From NCBI RefSeq assembly GCF_030264275.1, contig NZ_CP127165.1, forward strand, positions 2,781,501 to 2,845,500: DNA of 64,000 nucleotides, given 5' to 3'. This document shows positions 46,415-57,388 of the stretch, in pieces. Numbering within the stretch: the first letter of the stretch is position 1; every line of letters starts with the position of its first letter. The notes beneath the pieces are model-generated. The model was not told the origin of the DNA, ran no database searches, and saw nothing but the letters and a program-made list of their open reading frames with translations. The position numbers were made by a program, and so were the translations under genes. The DNA is from Marivivens sp. LCG002. Its GTDB lineage: Bacteria > Pseudomonadota > Alphaproteobacteria > Rhodobacterales > Rhodobacteraceae.

Positions 46415-47635
46415 ATGGCACTCGCTGTTTCCCCTCTTGCTCCTGCATACTTTCCCGAACTTCCCGTTATCGAAGGCGTGCGCTTTGCGTCGTGCCAAGC
46501 GGGCGTGCGATACAAGAACCGCACGGATGTAATGCTTGCCGAACTTGCCGAAGGCACCACGGTTGCGGGCGTCTTTACGCGTTCGTCGACCCGTTCTGCA
46601 GCCGTGCTCGATTGTCAGGCAAAGAATGGCGTCGCCTCTTCGGGACGCGCCGCGATCCTGGTGAACTCGGGCAATTCGAATGCCTTTACCGGCAAGAACG
46701 GAGCAGAGGCGGTTGCAAGCCTCTGCAAAGCGGTCTCGGCAGAACTCGGGATCGACGAAAGCCGCGTATTCACGTCGTCCACCGGCGTGATCGGCGAGCC
46801 CCTGCCCCATGAACGGATCAGCGCGAAACTCGGAGAACTTTCGGCTTCGCTCGATGCGAACGGGATCGAAGGTGCGGCGCGGGCGATCATGACGACCGAT
46901 ACCTTCCCCAAAGGCTCTTCGGCAACGATCATTGTGGATGGAAAAGAGGTCAAGATCGCAGGTATCGCCAAAGGCTCGGGCATGATTGCTCCCGATATGG
47001 CGACGATGCTGGTCTATATCTTTACCGATGCCAAAATCGGTCACGGGGCGCTTCAGTCCATTCTGACCAAGAACACAGACCGAACTTTCAACTGCATCAC
47101 CGTTGATAGCGATACTTCGACCTCTGACACCCTCTTGCTTGCCGCAACGGGCGCTTCGGGCGTCGATGTAACGGGAAATGATGATTTTGCAGCAGCGCTT
47201 AACGCTGTGATGCTCGATCTTGCGCATCAGGTGGTGCGTGACGGCGAAGGTGCGACCAAGTTTGTTGAAGTCCGCGTAACGGGTGCCGCCAATGACGACG
47301 ATGCCCGCAAGGTTTCGATGGCAATCGCAAACTCGCCCTTGGTCAAAACTGCGATTGCAGGCGAAGACCCGAACTGGGGACGTGTCGTGATGGCCGTCGG
47401 CAAATCCGGTGCGGCAGCTGACCGTGATCTTCTCCAGATCCGCTTTGGCGATATCCTCGTCGCTGAAAACGGTTGGGTGTCTCCGTCCTACAAAGAAGCC
47501 GATGCGGCCGCCTATATGAAAGGCCAAGAGCTCGTGATCGCCGTGGATATGGGACTTGGCCAAGGGATCAGCACGGTTTGGACCTGTGACCTGACCAACG
47601 TCTATATCCAGATCAACGCGGACTATCGCTCGTGA
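46415..47635 (+). CDS. argJ: Bifunctional glutamate N-acetyltransferase/amino-acid acetyltransferase ArgJ
   Basis: 406 residues. The self-cleavage site and catalytic Thr are in KGSGMIAPDMATMLVY (about residue 190), and VNSGNSNAFTG and TDTFPK are conserved. ArgJ transfers the acetyl group from N-acetylornithine to glutamate in the cyclic arginine pathway. Its stop overlaps the mutT start by four bases. Confidence 0.96.
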   Translation: MALAVSPLAPAYFPELPVIEGVRFASCQAGVRYKNRTDVMLAELAEGTTVAGVFTRSSTRSAAVLDCQAKNGVASSGRAAILVNSGNSNAFTGKNGAEAVASLCKAVSAELGIDESRVFTSSTGVIGEPLPHERISAKLGELSASLDANGIEGAARAIMTTDTFPKGSSATIIVDGKEVKIAGIAKGSGMIAPDMATMLVYIFTDAKIGHGALQSILTKNTDRTFNCITVDSDTSTSDTLLLAATGASGVDVTGNDDFAAALNAVMLDLAHQVVRDGEGATKFVEVRVTGAANDDDARKVSMAIANSPLVKTAIAGEDPNWGRVVMAVGKSGAAADRDLLQIRFGDILVAENGWVSPSYKEADAAAYMKGQELVIAVDMGLGQGISTVWTCDLTNVYIQINADYRS

Positions 47636-48036
47636 GCAAGCCAATCGTCCTCGTCTCGGCAGTCGCGCTCATCGATGTGGATGGGCGCGTTCTGCTAGCC
47701 CAGCGGCCAGAGGGAAAATCTCTGGCCGGTCTTTGGGAATTTCCAGGCGGCAAGGTGGAAACAGGTGAAACTCCGGAAGAGGCGTTGATCCGCGAGCTTC
47801 AGGAAGAGCTGGGGATCAACACGTGGTCATCCTGCCTTGCGCCATTGACCTTTGCTTCGCACAGCTACGAAAAGTTCCATCTTCTCATGCCGCTTTTCGC
47901 CTGTCGCCGTTGGGAAGGCACGCCTATGTCGAACGAAGGCCAAGCCCTGAAATGGGTAAAGGCAAGCGAGCTCAAAGACTATCCCATGCCACCAGCGGAT
48001 ATTCCGCTTATCCCGATCCTGCGGGACTGGCTTTGA
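47632..48036 (+). CDS. mutT: MutT-type (8-oxo-dGTP) Nudix hydrolase
   Basis: 134 residues. The Nudix box GGKVETGETPEEALIRELQEE is complete apart from its last residues, and WEFPGGK before it is typical of MutT. It cleans oxidised dGTP from the nucleotide pool. The argJ-mutT pairing is common in Rhodobacteraceae. Confidence 0.92.
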   Translation: MSKPIVLVSAVALIDVDGRVLLAQRPEGKSLAGLWEFPGGKVETGETPEEALIRELQEELGINTWSSCLAPLTFASHSYEKFHLLMPLFACRRWEGTPMSNEGQALKWVKASELKDYPMPPADIPLIPILRDWL

Positions 48037-48043
48037 AAAAGCA

Positions 48044-48069
48044 AAAGGGCGGCCCAAGAGCCGCCCTTT
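48044..48069. terminator. Bidirectional terminator between mutT and infB
   Basis: A 10-bp stem (48044-48053 with 48060-48069, AAAGGGCGGC/GCCGCCCTTT) has a six-base loop, lying between two converging genes. A and T runs flank it, so it can serve both strands. Confidence 0.85.
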
Positions 48070-48094
48070 GTATTTTGGGGGAAAGGAACGCAGC

Positions 48095-50626
48095 TTAGAG
48101 GCTGCGCTCGATCTCCTCGCGCTCGAAGATTTCGATAACGTCGCCGGGACGGATATCGTCGTAGTTTTCGAACGCCATACCGCATTCCTGACCCGAGATG
48201 ACCTCTTTGACTTCGTCCTTGAAGCGCTTGAGGGTCTTGAGCGTGCCTTCGTGGATAACCACGTTGTCGCGAAGAAGACGCACGCCTGCCGAACGACGTG
48301 CAACGCCTTCGGTGACGAGACAACCAGCGACCTTGCCCACGTTGGACACCTTGAAGACTTCTTTGATCGACGCATAGCCGATGAAGTTTTCGCGGATTTC
48401 TGCAGAGAGAAGGCCCGAAGCAGCGGCTTTGATATCGTCCACAAGGTCATAGATGACCGAGTAGTAACGGATCTCTACGCCTTTTTGGTTGGCGGTGTTA
48501 CGGGCAGATGCGTTCGCACGCACGTTGAAGCCGATAACCGGAGCACCCGATGCTTCAGCAAGACCAATGTCGGTCTCGGTGATCGCACCAACGCCGTAGT
48601 GGAGGACGCGCACGCGGACTTCGTCGTTACCGATTTTTTCCATCGCCTGCACGATCGCTTCGGCCGAACCCTGAACGTCAGCTTTGACGAGGATCGGAAG
48701 CTCGGAGACGTTCTGATCCGCCTTGGCTTTGGCCATAAGTTGATCAAGCGTCGTCGCGGCGCCAGCCGCGGCACGCTTTTCACGCGCGCTGTGTGCGCGG
48801 TAGTCAGCGATTTCACGCGCCTGAGCTTCTGTGTCGACAACGTTGAGAACGTCACCAGCCTCCGGCGTTCCGTTAAGGCCGAGAACCTCAACCGGAACCG
48901 ACGGACCGGCTTCGTCAACGCGGTCGCCCTTGTCGTTAATCAGCGCACGGACTTTACCCCACTGCTCGCCCACGACGAAGATATCGCCGCGCTTGAGTGT
49001 GCCGTTCTGAACGAGAACGGTGGCAACAGGGCCGCGGCCCACGTCAAGCTGGGCTTCAATCACAGCACCCGAAGCGGAACGATCGGGGTTCGCTTTGAGT
49101 TCAAGGATCTCTGCCTGAAGCGCAATCGCTTCGAGAAGGTTATCAAGTCCAAGACGCGTCTTGGCCGACACTTCCACGGTCTGAACGTCGCCGCCCATTT
49201 CTTCGACAACAACTTCATGCTGGAGAAGATCGGTGCGCACCTTTTGCGGGTTCGCGTCGGGCTTGTCGCACTTGTTGATCGCGACGATCATCGGAACCTT
49301 GGCTGCCTTAGCGTGGTTAATCGCTTCGACGGTTTGGGGCATCACGGCGTCGTCGGCCGCAACCACGAGCACCACGATATCCGTGACCTGAGCACCGCGG
49401 GCACGCATCGACGTAAACGCAGCGTGGCCAGGGGTATCGAGGAACGACAGAACGGCACCCGACTCGGTCGTGACCTGATAGGCGCCGATGTGCTGGGTGA
49501 TGCCGCCGGCTTCGCCCGAAACAACGTTCGCCTGACGGATCGCATCAAGAAGCGAGGTCTTACCGTGGTCGACGTGACCCATGATCGTGATGACCGGGGG
49601 ACGCGACTGAAGATCTTCTGCTTTGTCCTCGACCTGATCAATCGCCTGTTCAACGTCCGCATCGGACACACGCTGAACGCGGTGGCCGAATTCCTCGACG
49701 ATGAGTTCAGCGGTATCCGCGTCAATCGTCTGGTTCTGGGTTGCCATGATGCCGTTCTGCATCAGCGATTTGACCACATCGGCAACGCGCTCGGCCATAC
49801 GGTTGGCGAGCTCTGCGACAGTGATCGCCTCGGGGACCTGAACGTCACGGACAATCTTTTCGCGCTCTTGCTGGCCGCCCATCGCCTTTTGGCGTGCACG
49901 TTCCTGCTTGCGCTTCATTGCAGCCATCGAACGCTGACGACCACCTTCGCCACCCGCAAGGGCGTCGTTGAGGGTCAACTTACCAGCGCGGCGACCATCG
50001 TCACCGCGACCAGGTTTGGCCTTGACCACGCGCTCTGCGCGACCTGCATCACGGTCACGATCGACCTTGCGAGGGCCGCTTGCACCGCGATCCTCGGTGT
50101 CGGCATCATTTGCCTTGCGCGCAACAGGTGCAGCAGGCTTGGCAGGCGCAGCTTTCGGAGCGGCGGCAGCAGCAGCCTCGGCAACACGTGCCTTTTCTTC
50201 GGCTTCTTTGCGCTTACGCTCTTCTTCTTCGCGGGCTTTGAGAGCCTCTTCGCGCTCGCGCTCTTCACGTTCCTTGGCTTCGGCCTCGGCACGGCGGCGG
50301 TCACGCTCTTCTTCGCGGGCTTTCTCATCCGCTTCGCGTTGTGCTGCTTCCTCGGCCTCACGGGCTTTGGCCAGCGCAAGTGCCTTCATGCGGCGCTCGA
50401 GTTCGGCATCCGTGATACCAGCGGGACGCTTGGAAGGATCACCAGCTACGGGGCTTGCGCCGCCAGTCGTGGGCTTAGCCGCACCGGGCTTGGGAACCAC
50501 AACGCGCTTGCGCTTGGTCTCCACCACGACGTTCTTGGTGCGCCCATGGCTAAAGCTTTGCTTTACGTTTCCGCTGTTGGAACCGCCACGCAGACCAAGG
50601 GTTTTTTTACCGTCGTTATCGCTCAT
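48095..50626 (-). CDS. infB: Translation initiation factor IF-2
   Basis: 843 residues. A long charged N-terminal region with Ala/Glu/Arg coiled repeats (about 65-190) is followed by the GTPase core: [15 protein letters not shown] (G1), [15 protein letters not shown] (G3) and NKCDKPDA (G4). Domains for fMet-tRNA binding come last. The start overlaps the ylxR stop by four bases. A long open frame on the opposite strand is a GC-rich shadow. Confidence 0.97.
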   Translation of the reverse strand: MSDNDGKKTLGLRGGSNSGNVKQSFSHGRTKNVVVETKRKRVVVPKPGAAKPTTGGASPVAGDPSKRPAGITDAELERRMKALALAKAREAEEAAQREADEKAREEERDRRRAEAEAKEREEREREEALKAREEEERKRKEAEEKARVAEAAAAAAPKAAPAKPAAPVARKANDADTEDRGASGPRKVDRDRDAGRAERVVKAKPGRGDDGRRAGKLTLNDALAGGEGGRQRSMAAMKRKQERARQKAMGGQQEREKIVRDVQVPEAITVAELANRMAERVADVVKSLMQNGIMATQNQTIDADTAELIVEEFGHRVQRVSDADVEQAIDQVEDKAEDLQSRPPVITIMGHVDHGKTSLLDAIRQANVVSGEAGGITQHIGAYQVTTESGAVLSFLDTPGHAAFTSMRARGAQVTDIVVLVVAADDAVMPQTVEAINHAKAAKVPMIVAINKCDKPDANPQKVRTDLLQHEVVVEEMGGDVQTVEVSAKTRLGLDNLLEAIALQAEILELKANPDRSASGAVIEAQLDVGRGPVATVLVQNGTLKRGDIFVVGEQWGKVRALINDKGDRVDEAGPSVPVEVLGLNGTPEAGDVLNVVDTEAQAREIADYRAHSAREKRAAAGAATTLDQLMAKAKADQNVSELPILVKADVQGSAEAIVQAMEKIGNDEVRVRVLHYGVGAITETDIGLAEASGAPVIGFNVRANASARNTANQKGVEIRYYSVIYDLVDDIKAAASGLLSAEIRENFIGYASIKEVFKVSNVGKVAGCLVTEGVARRSAGVRLLRDNVVIHEGTLKTLKRFKDEVKEVISGQECGMAFENYDDIRPGDVIEIFEREEIERSL

Positions 50627-51258
50627 CTAGCTTCTTTTTCCTTTCCGGCAGCGTCCGTGCCGCCGTCAATATCGCGCAAGCCTTTCAGCTTTGCGGCTTC
50701 CTCTACTACACGATCGCTGAGTCCGCCAGCCGCGAGAGCGCCATGTATCACACTTTGACGCCCAAATGCCAAACCCAATTCCTCAGAGCTCATGCAATCG
50801 AAATAACGGGCGCCTTCCGGCGTCCAAAGTTTTGCTTTGCCGCGTTCTGATCCGTCACCAGCCTGAAGCAGAACGCGAACGCGTTCGTTTCCGGAAAGCC
50901 AGCTTTTGACTTTTTCAAAACCACATACGGCAAGTCCGGCCTTGCGCGCCAAGGCAATCAGATCGACGACGCGACGCGCGATTTGGCGCTCGACTTCATC
51001 AACCAGATTTTCGGGCACAGTGACCGGTTGTTTTGCAGAACGCGCAAATTGCCCGCGTCCTGCTTTTTCAAGGGTTGCACGGTTTGCGGTAACCCACATT
51101 CCACGACCCGGGAGTTTCTCGAGCACGTCGGGCACAACAGACCCATCGGGACCGATCACGAAACGGATCAATCCTTGCTTGGGCTGGACGTCGCCCGTGA
51201 CGATGCACTTGCGTTCCGCGTCCAAACCCTGAGGGTTATGTTTGCCACCACGTGTCAT
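50623..51258 (-). CDS. YlxR-like RNA-binding protein fused to an L7Ae-like domain
   Basis: 211 residues. The first 90 residues are the YlxR/DUF448 domain ([31 protein letters not shown]); the remainder ([20 protein letters not shown]...) is an L7Ae/L30e-type RNA-binding fold. The fusion between nusA and infB is a regular alphaproteobacterial arrangement; it probably acts on RNase P, rRNA or translation factors. Confidence 0.88.
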   Translation of the reverse strand: MTRGGKHNPQGLDAERKCIVTGDVQPKQGLIRFVIGPDGSVVPDVLEKLPGRGMWVTANRATLEKAGRGQFARSAKQPVTVPENLVDEVERQIARRVVDLIALARKAGLAVCGFEKVKSWLSGNERVRVLLQAGDGSERGKAKLWTPEGARYFDCMSSEELGLAFGRQSVIHGALAAGGLSDRVVEEAAKLKGLRDIDGGTDAAGKEKEAR

Positions 51259-51278
51259 TTTTCAAGCTCTCGAAGCGA

Positions 51279-52880
51279 TTAAGCCTCGGACTCCTCATCT
51301 TGGTTGTCGTCACCTTCGAGCTCGGTCGGATCGACCCAGCCCAGAACAACGCGTGCAGTCATGACGAGATCCTGAGCTTCTTCGAGGCTGACCTCGAACT
51401 TCTCGAGAATACCTTCGTCCTTGACGCGCTCGCCGTTTACGGTGGTCCAACCACCAGCGAGTTCCCAGTCGGCGCAGGTCGCAAAATCTTCGAGCGTCTT
51501 TACGCCGTCTTCGGCAAGCGCTTCGATCATCTGCGGGGTCAGACCTTCGAATTCGAAGAGGCTATCCTCGACACCAAGCTCGCGAGCACGCTCGATCGCT
51601 TTGCGGTTCTGTGCTTCGAGAACGTCACGTGCACGAGCCTGAAGCTCTTCTGCGGTGCTTTCATCCACACCGTCGATCACGAGAAGTTCGTCGAGTTCGA
51701 CATATGCAACTTCTTCGAGGTTCGTGAACCCTTCGGAAACGAGAAGCTGGGCAAAGAATTCATCCAGATCCAGCGCTTCCATGAAGAGCTTGGTGCGGAC
51801 TTCGAATTCAGCCTGACGACGCTTGGATTCGTCTTCCTCGGTCATGATGTCGATGTCGAGACCCGTGAGCTGCGAAGCAAGGCGCACGTTCTGGCCGCGA
51901 CGACCGATGGCGAGCGAAAGCTGTTCATCGGGAACCACGACTTCGATCTTGCCGGCTTCTTCGTCGAGAACGACCTTTGTCACTTCGGCAGGCTGGAGCG
52001 CATTCACAAGGAAGGTCGGAACGTCTTCATTCCACGGAATGATGTCGATCTTTTCGCCCTGAAGCTCGTTTACAACAGCCTGAACGCGGCTACCGCGCAT
52101 ACCGACGCAAGCACCAACGGGGTCGATCGAATTGTCATACGACACAACCGCGATCTTGGCGCGCGAACCCGGATCACGGGCAACGGCTTTGATCTGGATG
52201 ATTCCTTCATAGATTTCGGGCACTTCCATTTTGAAGAGCTCGGCCATGAATTCGGGAGCGGTGCGCGAAAGGAAGATCTGCGGTCCGCGCGGCTCGCGAC
52301 GTACGTCTTTGATGTAGCAACGGATACGGTCGCCGGGGCGATAGCTTTCGCGGCCGATCTTTTCGTTGCGGCGCAGGATGGCTTCGCCGGCACCCACGTC
52401 GACGATGACGTTGCCGTATTCCTCGCGCTTGACCTGAGCATTGATGATCGTGCCTGCACGATCCTTGAACTCTTGGTATTGCTTGTCACGCTCTGCTTCG
52501 CGGACCTTCTGAAGGATCACCTGCTTGGCGGACTGGGCAGCGATGCGGCCGAGTTCTACGGGCGGAACTTCTTCCGAATAGGTGTCGCCGATCTGGGGGT
52601 TGTCCATATACTGTTTGGCCTGATCAACGGTCATCTCGGACTGATAGTTTTCGAGATCTTCATCGGCAACAACGCTGCGCACGCGCGTAAAGGTCGCGCG
52701 ACCGGTGCGGCGGTCAATGGACACGCGAATGTCCATTTCCGACCCGTAGCGGCTCTTGGCTGCACGGGCGAGCGATTCTTCCATCGCTTCGACTACGAGG
52801 TTGGGGTCGATCCCCTTCTCGCGGGCGACCGCTTCGGCGGTCTGCAAAAGCTCTAGCTGGTTAGCAGAGGTAATGGCCAT
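51279..52880 (-). CDS. nusA: Transcription termination/antitermination factor NusA
   Basis: 533 residues: N-terminal polymerase-binding domain, S1 domain (about 135-200), two KH domains (with DPVGACVGMRGSRVQAV and LAIGRRGQNVRLASQL) and a C-terminal acidic helix-hairpin-helix region. It modulates pausing, termination and antitermination. Its ATG overlaps the rimP stop by one base. Confidence 0.97.
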   Translation of the reverse strand: MAITSANQLELLQTAEAVAREKGIDPNLVVEAMEESLARAAKSRYGSEMDIRVSIDRRTGRATFTRVRSVVADEDLENYQSEMTVDQAKQYMDNPQIGDTYSEEVPPVELGRIAAQSAKQVILQKVREAERDKQYQEFKDRAGTIINAQVKREEYGNVIVDVGAGEAILRRNEKIGRESYRPGDRIRCYIKDVRREPRGPQIFLSRTAPEFMAELFKMEVPEIYEGIIQIKAVARDPGSRAKIAVVSYDNSIDPVGACVGMRGSRVQAVVNELQGEKIDIIPWNEDVPTFLVNALQPAEVTKVVLDEEAGKIEVVVPDEQLSLAIGRRGQNVRLASQLTGLDIDIMTEEDESKRRQAEFEVRTKLFMEALDLDEFFAQLLVSEGFTNLEEVAYVELDELLVIDGVDESTAEELQARARDVLEAQNRKAIERARELGVEDSLFEFEGLTPQMIEALAEDGVKTLEDFATCADWELAGGWTTVNGERVKDEGILEKFEVSLEEAQDLVMTARVVLGWVDPTELEGDDNQDEESEA

Positions 52881-53470
52881 CAGTTCGTCTCCTCATCGCC
52901 ATCAATGATGGTCTCAACTTGGTCAAATTGGGCTTCGTCGATTTGGCCCGCGTCTTTACGTCCGCGCAGAACATCGCGGATAAGCTCGTCGGTCAGAACA
53001 AGCTTGGCATCGGACAGCCACTCGAACTTGAGTCCGATGGTGATGTCTTCGCCTTGCTCGTCGAGTTCGATCAACACTTCGTCGCCTTCTACCCCGCGAA
53101 GGGTGCCTTTGAAGCGGCGGCGACCGTCGATCAAATCGGTGGTCTCAAGCTTTGCAACATAACCGTCCCAAAGCTCGAAATCCTTGAGACGGGTCAAAGG
53201 ACGGTCGATACCCGGGCTCGAGACTTCGAGCGTGTAGGCGTCGATAATGGGGTCCTCGACATCCAGCAAAGCCGAAACGGCATTCGAAATATCGGCGCAG
53301 TCATCGACTTCGATGGTTCCATCGGGCCGCTGCGCCATGATCTGGAGGGTGGATTCCTTGCCAGTCATTAAACGGATACGCACGAGCTCGAAACCCATGT
53401 CGGCAATGACCGGATCGATGATCTCGGCAATTCGGCGGTCAATAGCCGCTTTGGCAATTAAATCGTTCAT
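52880..53470 (-). CDS. rimP: Ribosome maturation factor RimP
   Basis: 196 residues from the ATG at 53470, preceded by GAAGAG; a GTG at 53485 would begin within the T run of a terminator and is less likely. The [18 protein letters not shown] segment is the family hallmark. It assists 30S maturation. It leads the rimP-nusA-ylxR-infB operon. Confidence 0.93.
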   Translation of the reverse strand: MNDLIAKAAIDRRIAEIIDPVIADMGFELVRIRLMTGKESTLQIMAQRPDGTIEVDDCADISNAVSALLDVEDPIIDAYTLEVSSPGIDRPLTRLKDFELWDGYVAKLETTDLIDGRRRFKGTLRGVEGDEVLIELDEQGEDITIGLKFEWLSDAKLVLTDELIRDVLRGRKDAGQIDEAQFDQVETIIDGDEETN

Positions 53471-53486
53471 GGTCTCTTCAAGCACA

Positions 53487-53509
53487 AAAAAACGGGCGCG
53501 CGGCCCGTC
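53487..53509 (-). terminator. Intrinsic terminator just upstream of rimP
   Basis: Read leftward, ACGGGC-CGCGC-GCCCGT (53493-53509) is followed by seven T. It ends 17 bases before the rimP ATG. It can be the terminator of the binding-protein gene at 53596-55101 or an attenuator in the rimP leader. Confidence 0.85.
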
Positions 53510-53595
53510 GATGTTTCCCGGTGGAGCGTTGAACCGATGTTCTCAGCGCCGCTGTTGAGCTGCGTATACGCCGCACTTCTGAAAACTGCAAGGCT

Positions 53596-55101
53596 TTATG
53601 CTGACCACCACCGCTCGGCCATTCGCGTGCTATCCATGTCAAAGAGATTACCAATGGTTTCAGGTGTTCCGACCCGATTGCTGGTCGCCTGAAGAAAGGG
53701 TGTAAACGCAGGAATGATGGAGGGACCATCGTCGCGCAACATGATTTGGAGCTCGTAATACATCTCGCGTCTTAGATCGCTGTCGAGCACTGAACGCGCA
53801 GCCGCTACAAGATCCTGAAACCGCGCGGGGGCCCAACCATGCCTATTCCATGGTGTATTTACGCCATACGCTGCGGAGAGCATCCAATCTTCGGTCGCAC
53901 GACCCGACCATGTCGCCGCATTCCATTCCCTGTCGGGCGCTGCGGAAACCTGGATTTCGATGCCTGTTTTCGCCGCACTCGCCTTGAACAAAAGCGCATT
54001 GGCCTCGGCCTCGTTTCCGTCGCGCGGGTCATAGCCGAGATCAATGCAAAGCCCGTTCAGACCGGCCTTGCGCAAGTGAAACGCGGCGCGTTCGGGATCG
54101 AACTGAACCGGAACGATATCAGGGGCGAAAAACTGGTTTGCGGGGCCGATCGGCGAATCGCTCGCGATTGCACCATGGCCGCCCAGAACGTCGTTCAAAA
54201 GAGAAACGCGATCCAGACCATATTTGAGTGCCATTTTCACGTCAGGGTCGGCAAAAGGCACGGCACCCGTGATCGAAGAGAAAGATATGTGGCGATTGCC
54301 CTGAACGGTTTGCAATTGAACCGCAGGACTTTCGGCAATCCGACCGAGCGCAGCCACGGGGACCGCATTGATCGCATCGACCTTGCCCATCATAAGAGCG
54401 GACACCCGACGCGATGCGTCGTTCATCGCGATATACTCGATCTCGTCGAAGAACCCTGCACCCTCACCTTTGTAATGATCCGCAACGCGGGTCGCGACGA
54501 GCCGATCACCGGGGGCGAAGTGCTTCACACGGTAAAGACCCGTTCCATTCCCCGTCTCGATTGCACCAGCAATATCGGACGCGGGATAAATGAGAAGGTG
54601 GTAGTCGGACAAAAGATAGGGAAAGTCCGCGTTGCCGCGCTTGAGCTCGAACCGGACTTGATGCGCGCCCGTTTTCTCGATCCGCTCCACTTCGGCCAAA
54701 ATAGGAGCCGCGGGCGAGGTCACGTCTTTGTGTAGCAGGAGCGAGGCAATCACGTCTTCTGCCGAGAATGCCGTTCCATCATGGAATCGAACGCCTTGGC
54801 GAAGATCAAAGGTCCAGGTCCTTGCGTCCGCGCTGGCCACCCAGTGGGTCGCAAGCTCTCCTTTGAGAGAGCCATCGGCGGCAACTTCGGTCAGGGTATC
54901 GAAAACGGCACCCGATGCAGCAGCCATCATAAAGACACCTGCATGGGTGCGACCATCCCAAGTATCGGTCACCGAAGCTCCAGACAACGCGGCGGTCAAC
55001 TTTCCACCCCGAGAGCGCGCACGCGCAGGCATTCCCGACACCGCGAGCAGGGCTGCGGCGACACCGGACTGCAAGAGCCTACGTCTTCCAAGAGGGGTCA
55101 T
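53596..55101 (-). CDS. Oligopeptide-type ABC transporter substrate-binding protein (family 5)
   Basis: 501 residues with a twin-arginine-like N-terminus (GRRRLLQSGVAAALLAVSG). SBP_bac_5 features: VFDTLTEVAADGSLKGELA, WTFDLRQGVRFHDGTAFSAEDV, and a DPRDGNEAEANALLF region. It binds peptides, or opines or other small solutes, in the periplasm. No permease or ATPase gene is next to it, so its transporter is elsewhere or it works alone. Confidence 0.85.
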   Translation of the reverse strand: MTPLGRRRLLQSGVAAALLAVSGMPARARSRGGKLTAALSGASVTDTWDGRTHAGVFMMAAASGAVFDTLTEVAADGSLKGELATHWVASADARTWTFDLRQGVRFHDGTAFSAEDVIASLLLHKDVTSPAAPILAEVERIEKTGAHQVRFELKRGNADFPYLLSDYHLLIYPASDIAGAIETGNGTGLYRVKHFAPGDRLVATRVADHYKGEGAGFFDEIEYIAMNDASRRVSALMMGKVDAINAVPVAALGRIAESPAVQLQTVQGNRHISFSSITGAVPFADPDVKMALKYGLDRVSLLNDVLGGHGAIASDSPIGPANQFFAPDIVPVQFDPERAAFHLRKAGLNGLCIDLGYDPRDGNEAEANALLFKASAAKTGIEIQVSAAPDREWNAATWSGRATEDWMLSAAYGVNTPWNRHGWAPARFQDLVAAARSVLDSDLRREMYYELQIMLRDDGPSIIPAFTPFLQATSNRVGTPETIGNLFDMDSTRMAERWWSA

Positions 55102-55164
55102 CTGTTCCTCCGTTTCGGAGGCACAGGTTGCGCAGATTCCAACAAGGTTACAAGGCCCGCGTGG

Positions 55165-56136
55165 TCAATTTGACCGAAGACGATCCATAATCCGAACCAA
55201 AGCATCCGCGATTCCGGGCTCGGAAAGCGCATGACCTGCTAGTGGAACAAGATCGAGCCGCGCTCCAGCCCACAGACGCGAAAGTTCGAAGGCCGATGTC
55301 GGCGGACAAATCATGTCAAACCGCCCCTGAACGATATATCCGGGGATATGCGCGATCCGGTCCATATTATCGAGGATTTGTTGGCTTTCGCCTAGAAAAC
55401 CGTTGTTCACAAAGTAATGGTTTTCGAGCCGAGCAAAGGCGCGGGCATAATCGGAGGGAGGCTCGCCTCCAAACCCTTGGGATTCAATCGATGCGAGGGC
55501 GTTTTCCCATTGCGCCCAAGCGCGCGCAAACCGCAGTTCGGTCGGGATATCACCGGAAAAAAGTCGTTTGTGATAAGCGGCAATCAGATCATCCCGCTCT
55601 TCGGGGGGAACAAGACTGACGAAACGGCTCCATAGATCGGGCCAGAATTTTCCAGCACCACCGCCGTAAAACCAATCCAGCTCTGGCTTGGTCATCAAAA
55701 AGACACCACGCAGAACAAGCGCTTTGACGCGCTCGGGATGTGCTTGGGCGTAAATCAAAGAAAGCGTCGCGCCCCAGCTGCCGCCAAAGGCGATCCAGCG
55801 ATCGATACCCAGCGTCTGACGGATCAATTCGGCATCAGCGACAAGATCCCAGGTCGTATTGTTCTCGACCGAGGCATGCGGGCGCGACCTACCGCACCCA
55901 CGCTGATCGAAAAGAACGACACGATAAACAGAAGGATCGAAAAAGCGGCGCATCATCGGGCTACACCCGCCACCAGGCCCACCATGGAACACGACGACGG
56001 GTATGCCGTCAGGACGTCCCACCTGTTCGACATAAACCCGATGACCGTCTCCTACATCCAACATCCGCTGGTCGAACGGGTCGATCGGCGGATATAGGTG
56101 CGGCACACTGCGCTTTTGACCCGAGAATTTATCCAT
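55165..56136 (-). CDS. pip: Proline iminopeptidase (alpha/beta hydrolase)
   Basis: 323 residues from the ATG at 56136. HGGPGGG is the oxyanion-hole loop, [11 protein letters not shown] and GGSWGATL (nucleophile Ser) follow as in Pip, and the catalytic Asp and His fit GRFDMICPP and LAGHALSEP. It removes N-terminal proline from peptides in the cytoplasm. It diverges from ubiG. Confidence 0.92.
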   Translation of the reverse strand: MDKFSGQKRSVPHLYPPIDPFDQRMLDVGDGHRVYVEQVGRPDGIPVVVFHGGPGGGCSPMMRRFFDPSVYRVVLFDQRGCGRSRPHASVENNTTWDLVADAELIRQTLGIDRWIAFGGSWGATLSLIYAQAHPERVKALVLRGVFLMTKPELDWFYGGGAGKFWPDLWSRFVSLVPPEERDDLIAAYHKRLFSGDIPTELRFARAWAQWENALASIESQGFGGEPPSDYARAFARLENHYFVNNGFLGESQQILDNMDRIAHIPGYIVQGRFDMICPPTSAFELSRLWAGARLDLVPLAGHALSEPGIADALVRIMDRLRSN

Positions 56137-56201
56137 GTTCGAACTATATAATGAGTTGCGCAGAGTTGCCATCACCCTACGACAAACAATCGGAGCGAAT
56201 T

Positions 56202-56948
56202 ATGTCCGTTGAACCCCGAACCACTGTTGATGCAAACGAGATCGCCAAATTCGAAGCCATGGCGGCCGAATGGTGGGACCTTGAGGGGAAATTCAAGCCG
56301 CTCCACATGATGAACCCTGTGCGACTGAGCTATATCACAGATCAGATCGCTGCTGAATTCGGGCGTGATCTCAAGGCGGATAAGCCATTCGCAGGTCTAC
56401 GAATCCTTGATATCGGATGCGGTGGCGGCCTTTTGTGCGAGCCGATGGCGCGACTTGGGGCGACGATTGTCGGAGCAGACGCAGCCGAGCGCAATATTCC
56501 CGTTGCGCGTATCCATGCCGAGCAATCAGGGCTGGACATCGATTATCGCCACACAACGGCAGAGGCACTGGCCGAAGCGGGTGAACAATTCGATGTGGTT
56601 CTGAATATGGAAGTTGTCGAACATGTTGCCGATCCGCTTGCCTATCTGACGGCCTGTCAGCAGCTTTTGAAATCCGGCGGGCTTCACCTGTGCTCGACGA
56701 TCAACCGCAATCCCAAAAGCTTTGCTATGGCGATCGTGGGTGCCGAATATGTGATGCGCTGGCTTCCCAAGGGAACGCATGAATGGAACAAGTTCATAAC
56801 GCCCGACGAGCTTTTCGATCTCATGCGCCGGGCGGGGCTCGATCCCGTTGATCGCAAAGGCTATGTGTTCAATCCTGTGCTCTGGACGTGGCGGATTTCG
56901 GAAAAGGATCTATCGGTCAACTATGTCACGGCAGCGATCAAACGCTAG
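56202..56948 (+). CDS. ubiG: Ubiquinone biosynthesis O-methyltransferase UbiG
   Basis: 248 residues from the ATG at 56202. [20 protein letters not shown] is the UbiG signature, [18 protein letters not shown] the SAM-binding motif I, and [12 protein letters not shown] is conserved near the end. It catalyses both O-methylation steps of ubiquinone synthesis. Its stop overlaps the end of the marR gene by four bases (convergent). Confidence 0.97.
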   Translation: MSVEPRTTVDANEIAKFEAMAAEWWDLEGKFKPLHMMNPVRLSYITDQIAAEFGRDLKADKPFAGLRILDIGCGGGLLCEPMARLGATIVGADAAERNIPVARIHAEQSGLDIDYRHTTAEALAEAGEQFDVVLNMEVVEHVADPLAYLTACQQLLKSGGLHLCSTINRNPKSFAMAIVGAEYVMRWLPKGTHEWNKFITPDELFDLMRRAGLDPVDRKGYVFNPVLWTWRISEKDLSVNYVTAAIKR

Positions 56949-57388
56949 TCGTTCTCGCTCAGCTGAAGGCGTAGCTCGCGCAAGACAGGAATAACCGAAC
57001 GGATTTTATCTGCTCCGACCTTTTCCACCATATTTGCAATGATTGGGGTCATGGCAGCGAGTGCGGCATCGCGCGCGGCAAGCCCGGCAGGACTTATCGA
57101 TACCATTTTCCGCCTTGCGTCTTCCCAATCGGGGCGGATGTGCACCCAACCCGCCCATTCCAGCTTGCCAAGCGTATTGGTCATCGCCCCACGCGTCAGA
57201 TGAAAGGTTTTCGCAAGTTGAGCGGGCGAGCGTTCTTCGGCCGCATGCGCGAGATGATTCAGCACCGAGAAATGCGAAAGCTCCATTCCTTTGGGCATGG
57301 CCTTGGCTACGTTATGCCGAGCGAGCTGATCCACGACGAGGATCTCGCTAAAGAGGGCTACTGCCAAACTATTGGTTTGATTAGTCAT
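56945..57388 (-). CDS. MarR-family transcriptional regulator
   Basis: 147 residues with a winged helix (about 50-110): [27 protein letters not shown], wing [13 protein letters not shown]. It is the last gene of the leftward comF-grxC-nit-marR run and overlaps the nitrilase gene by eight bases. Target and ligand unknown. Confidence 0.88.
   Translation of the reverse strand: MTNQTNSLAVALFSEILVVDQLARHNVAKAMPKGMELSHFSVLNHLAHAAEERSPAQLAKTFHLTRGAMTNTLGKLEWAGWVHIRPDWEDARRKMVSISPAGLAARDAALAAMTPIIANMVEKVGADKIRSVIPVLRELRLQLSEND

Noticed and set aside
48068-50758. 896-codon open frame antisense to infB
   Set aside because: A shadow produced by the codon bias of infB; its apparent hydrophobic stretches are the complement of the Ala/Glu/Arg-rich N-terminal region.
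51252-52856. 534-codon open frame antisense to nusA
   Set aside because: A shadow of nusA, which carries S1 and KH motifs in the sense frame.
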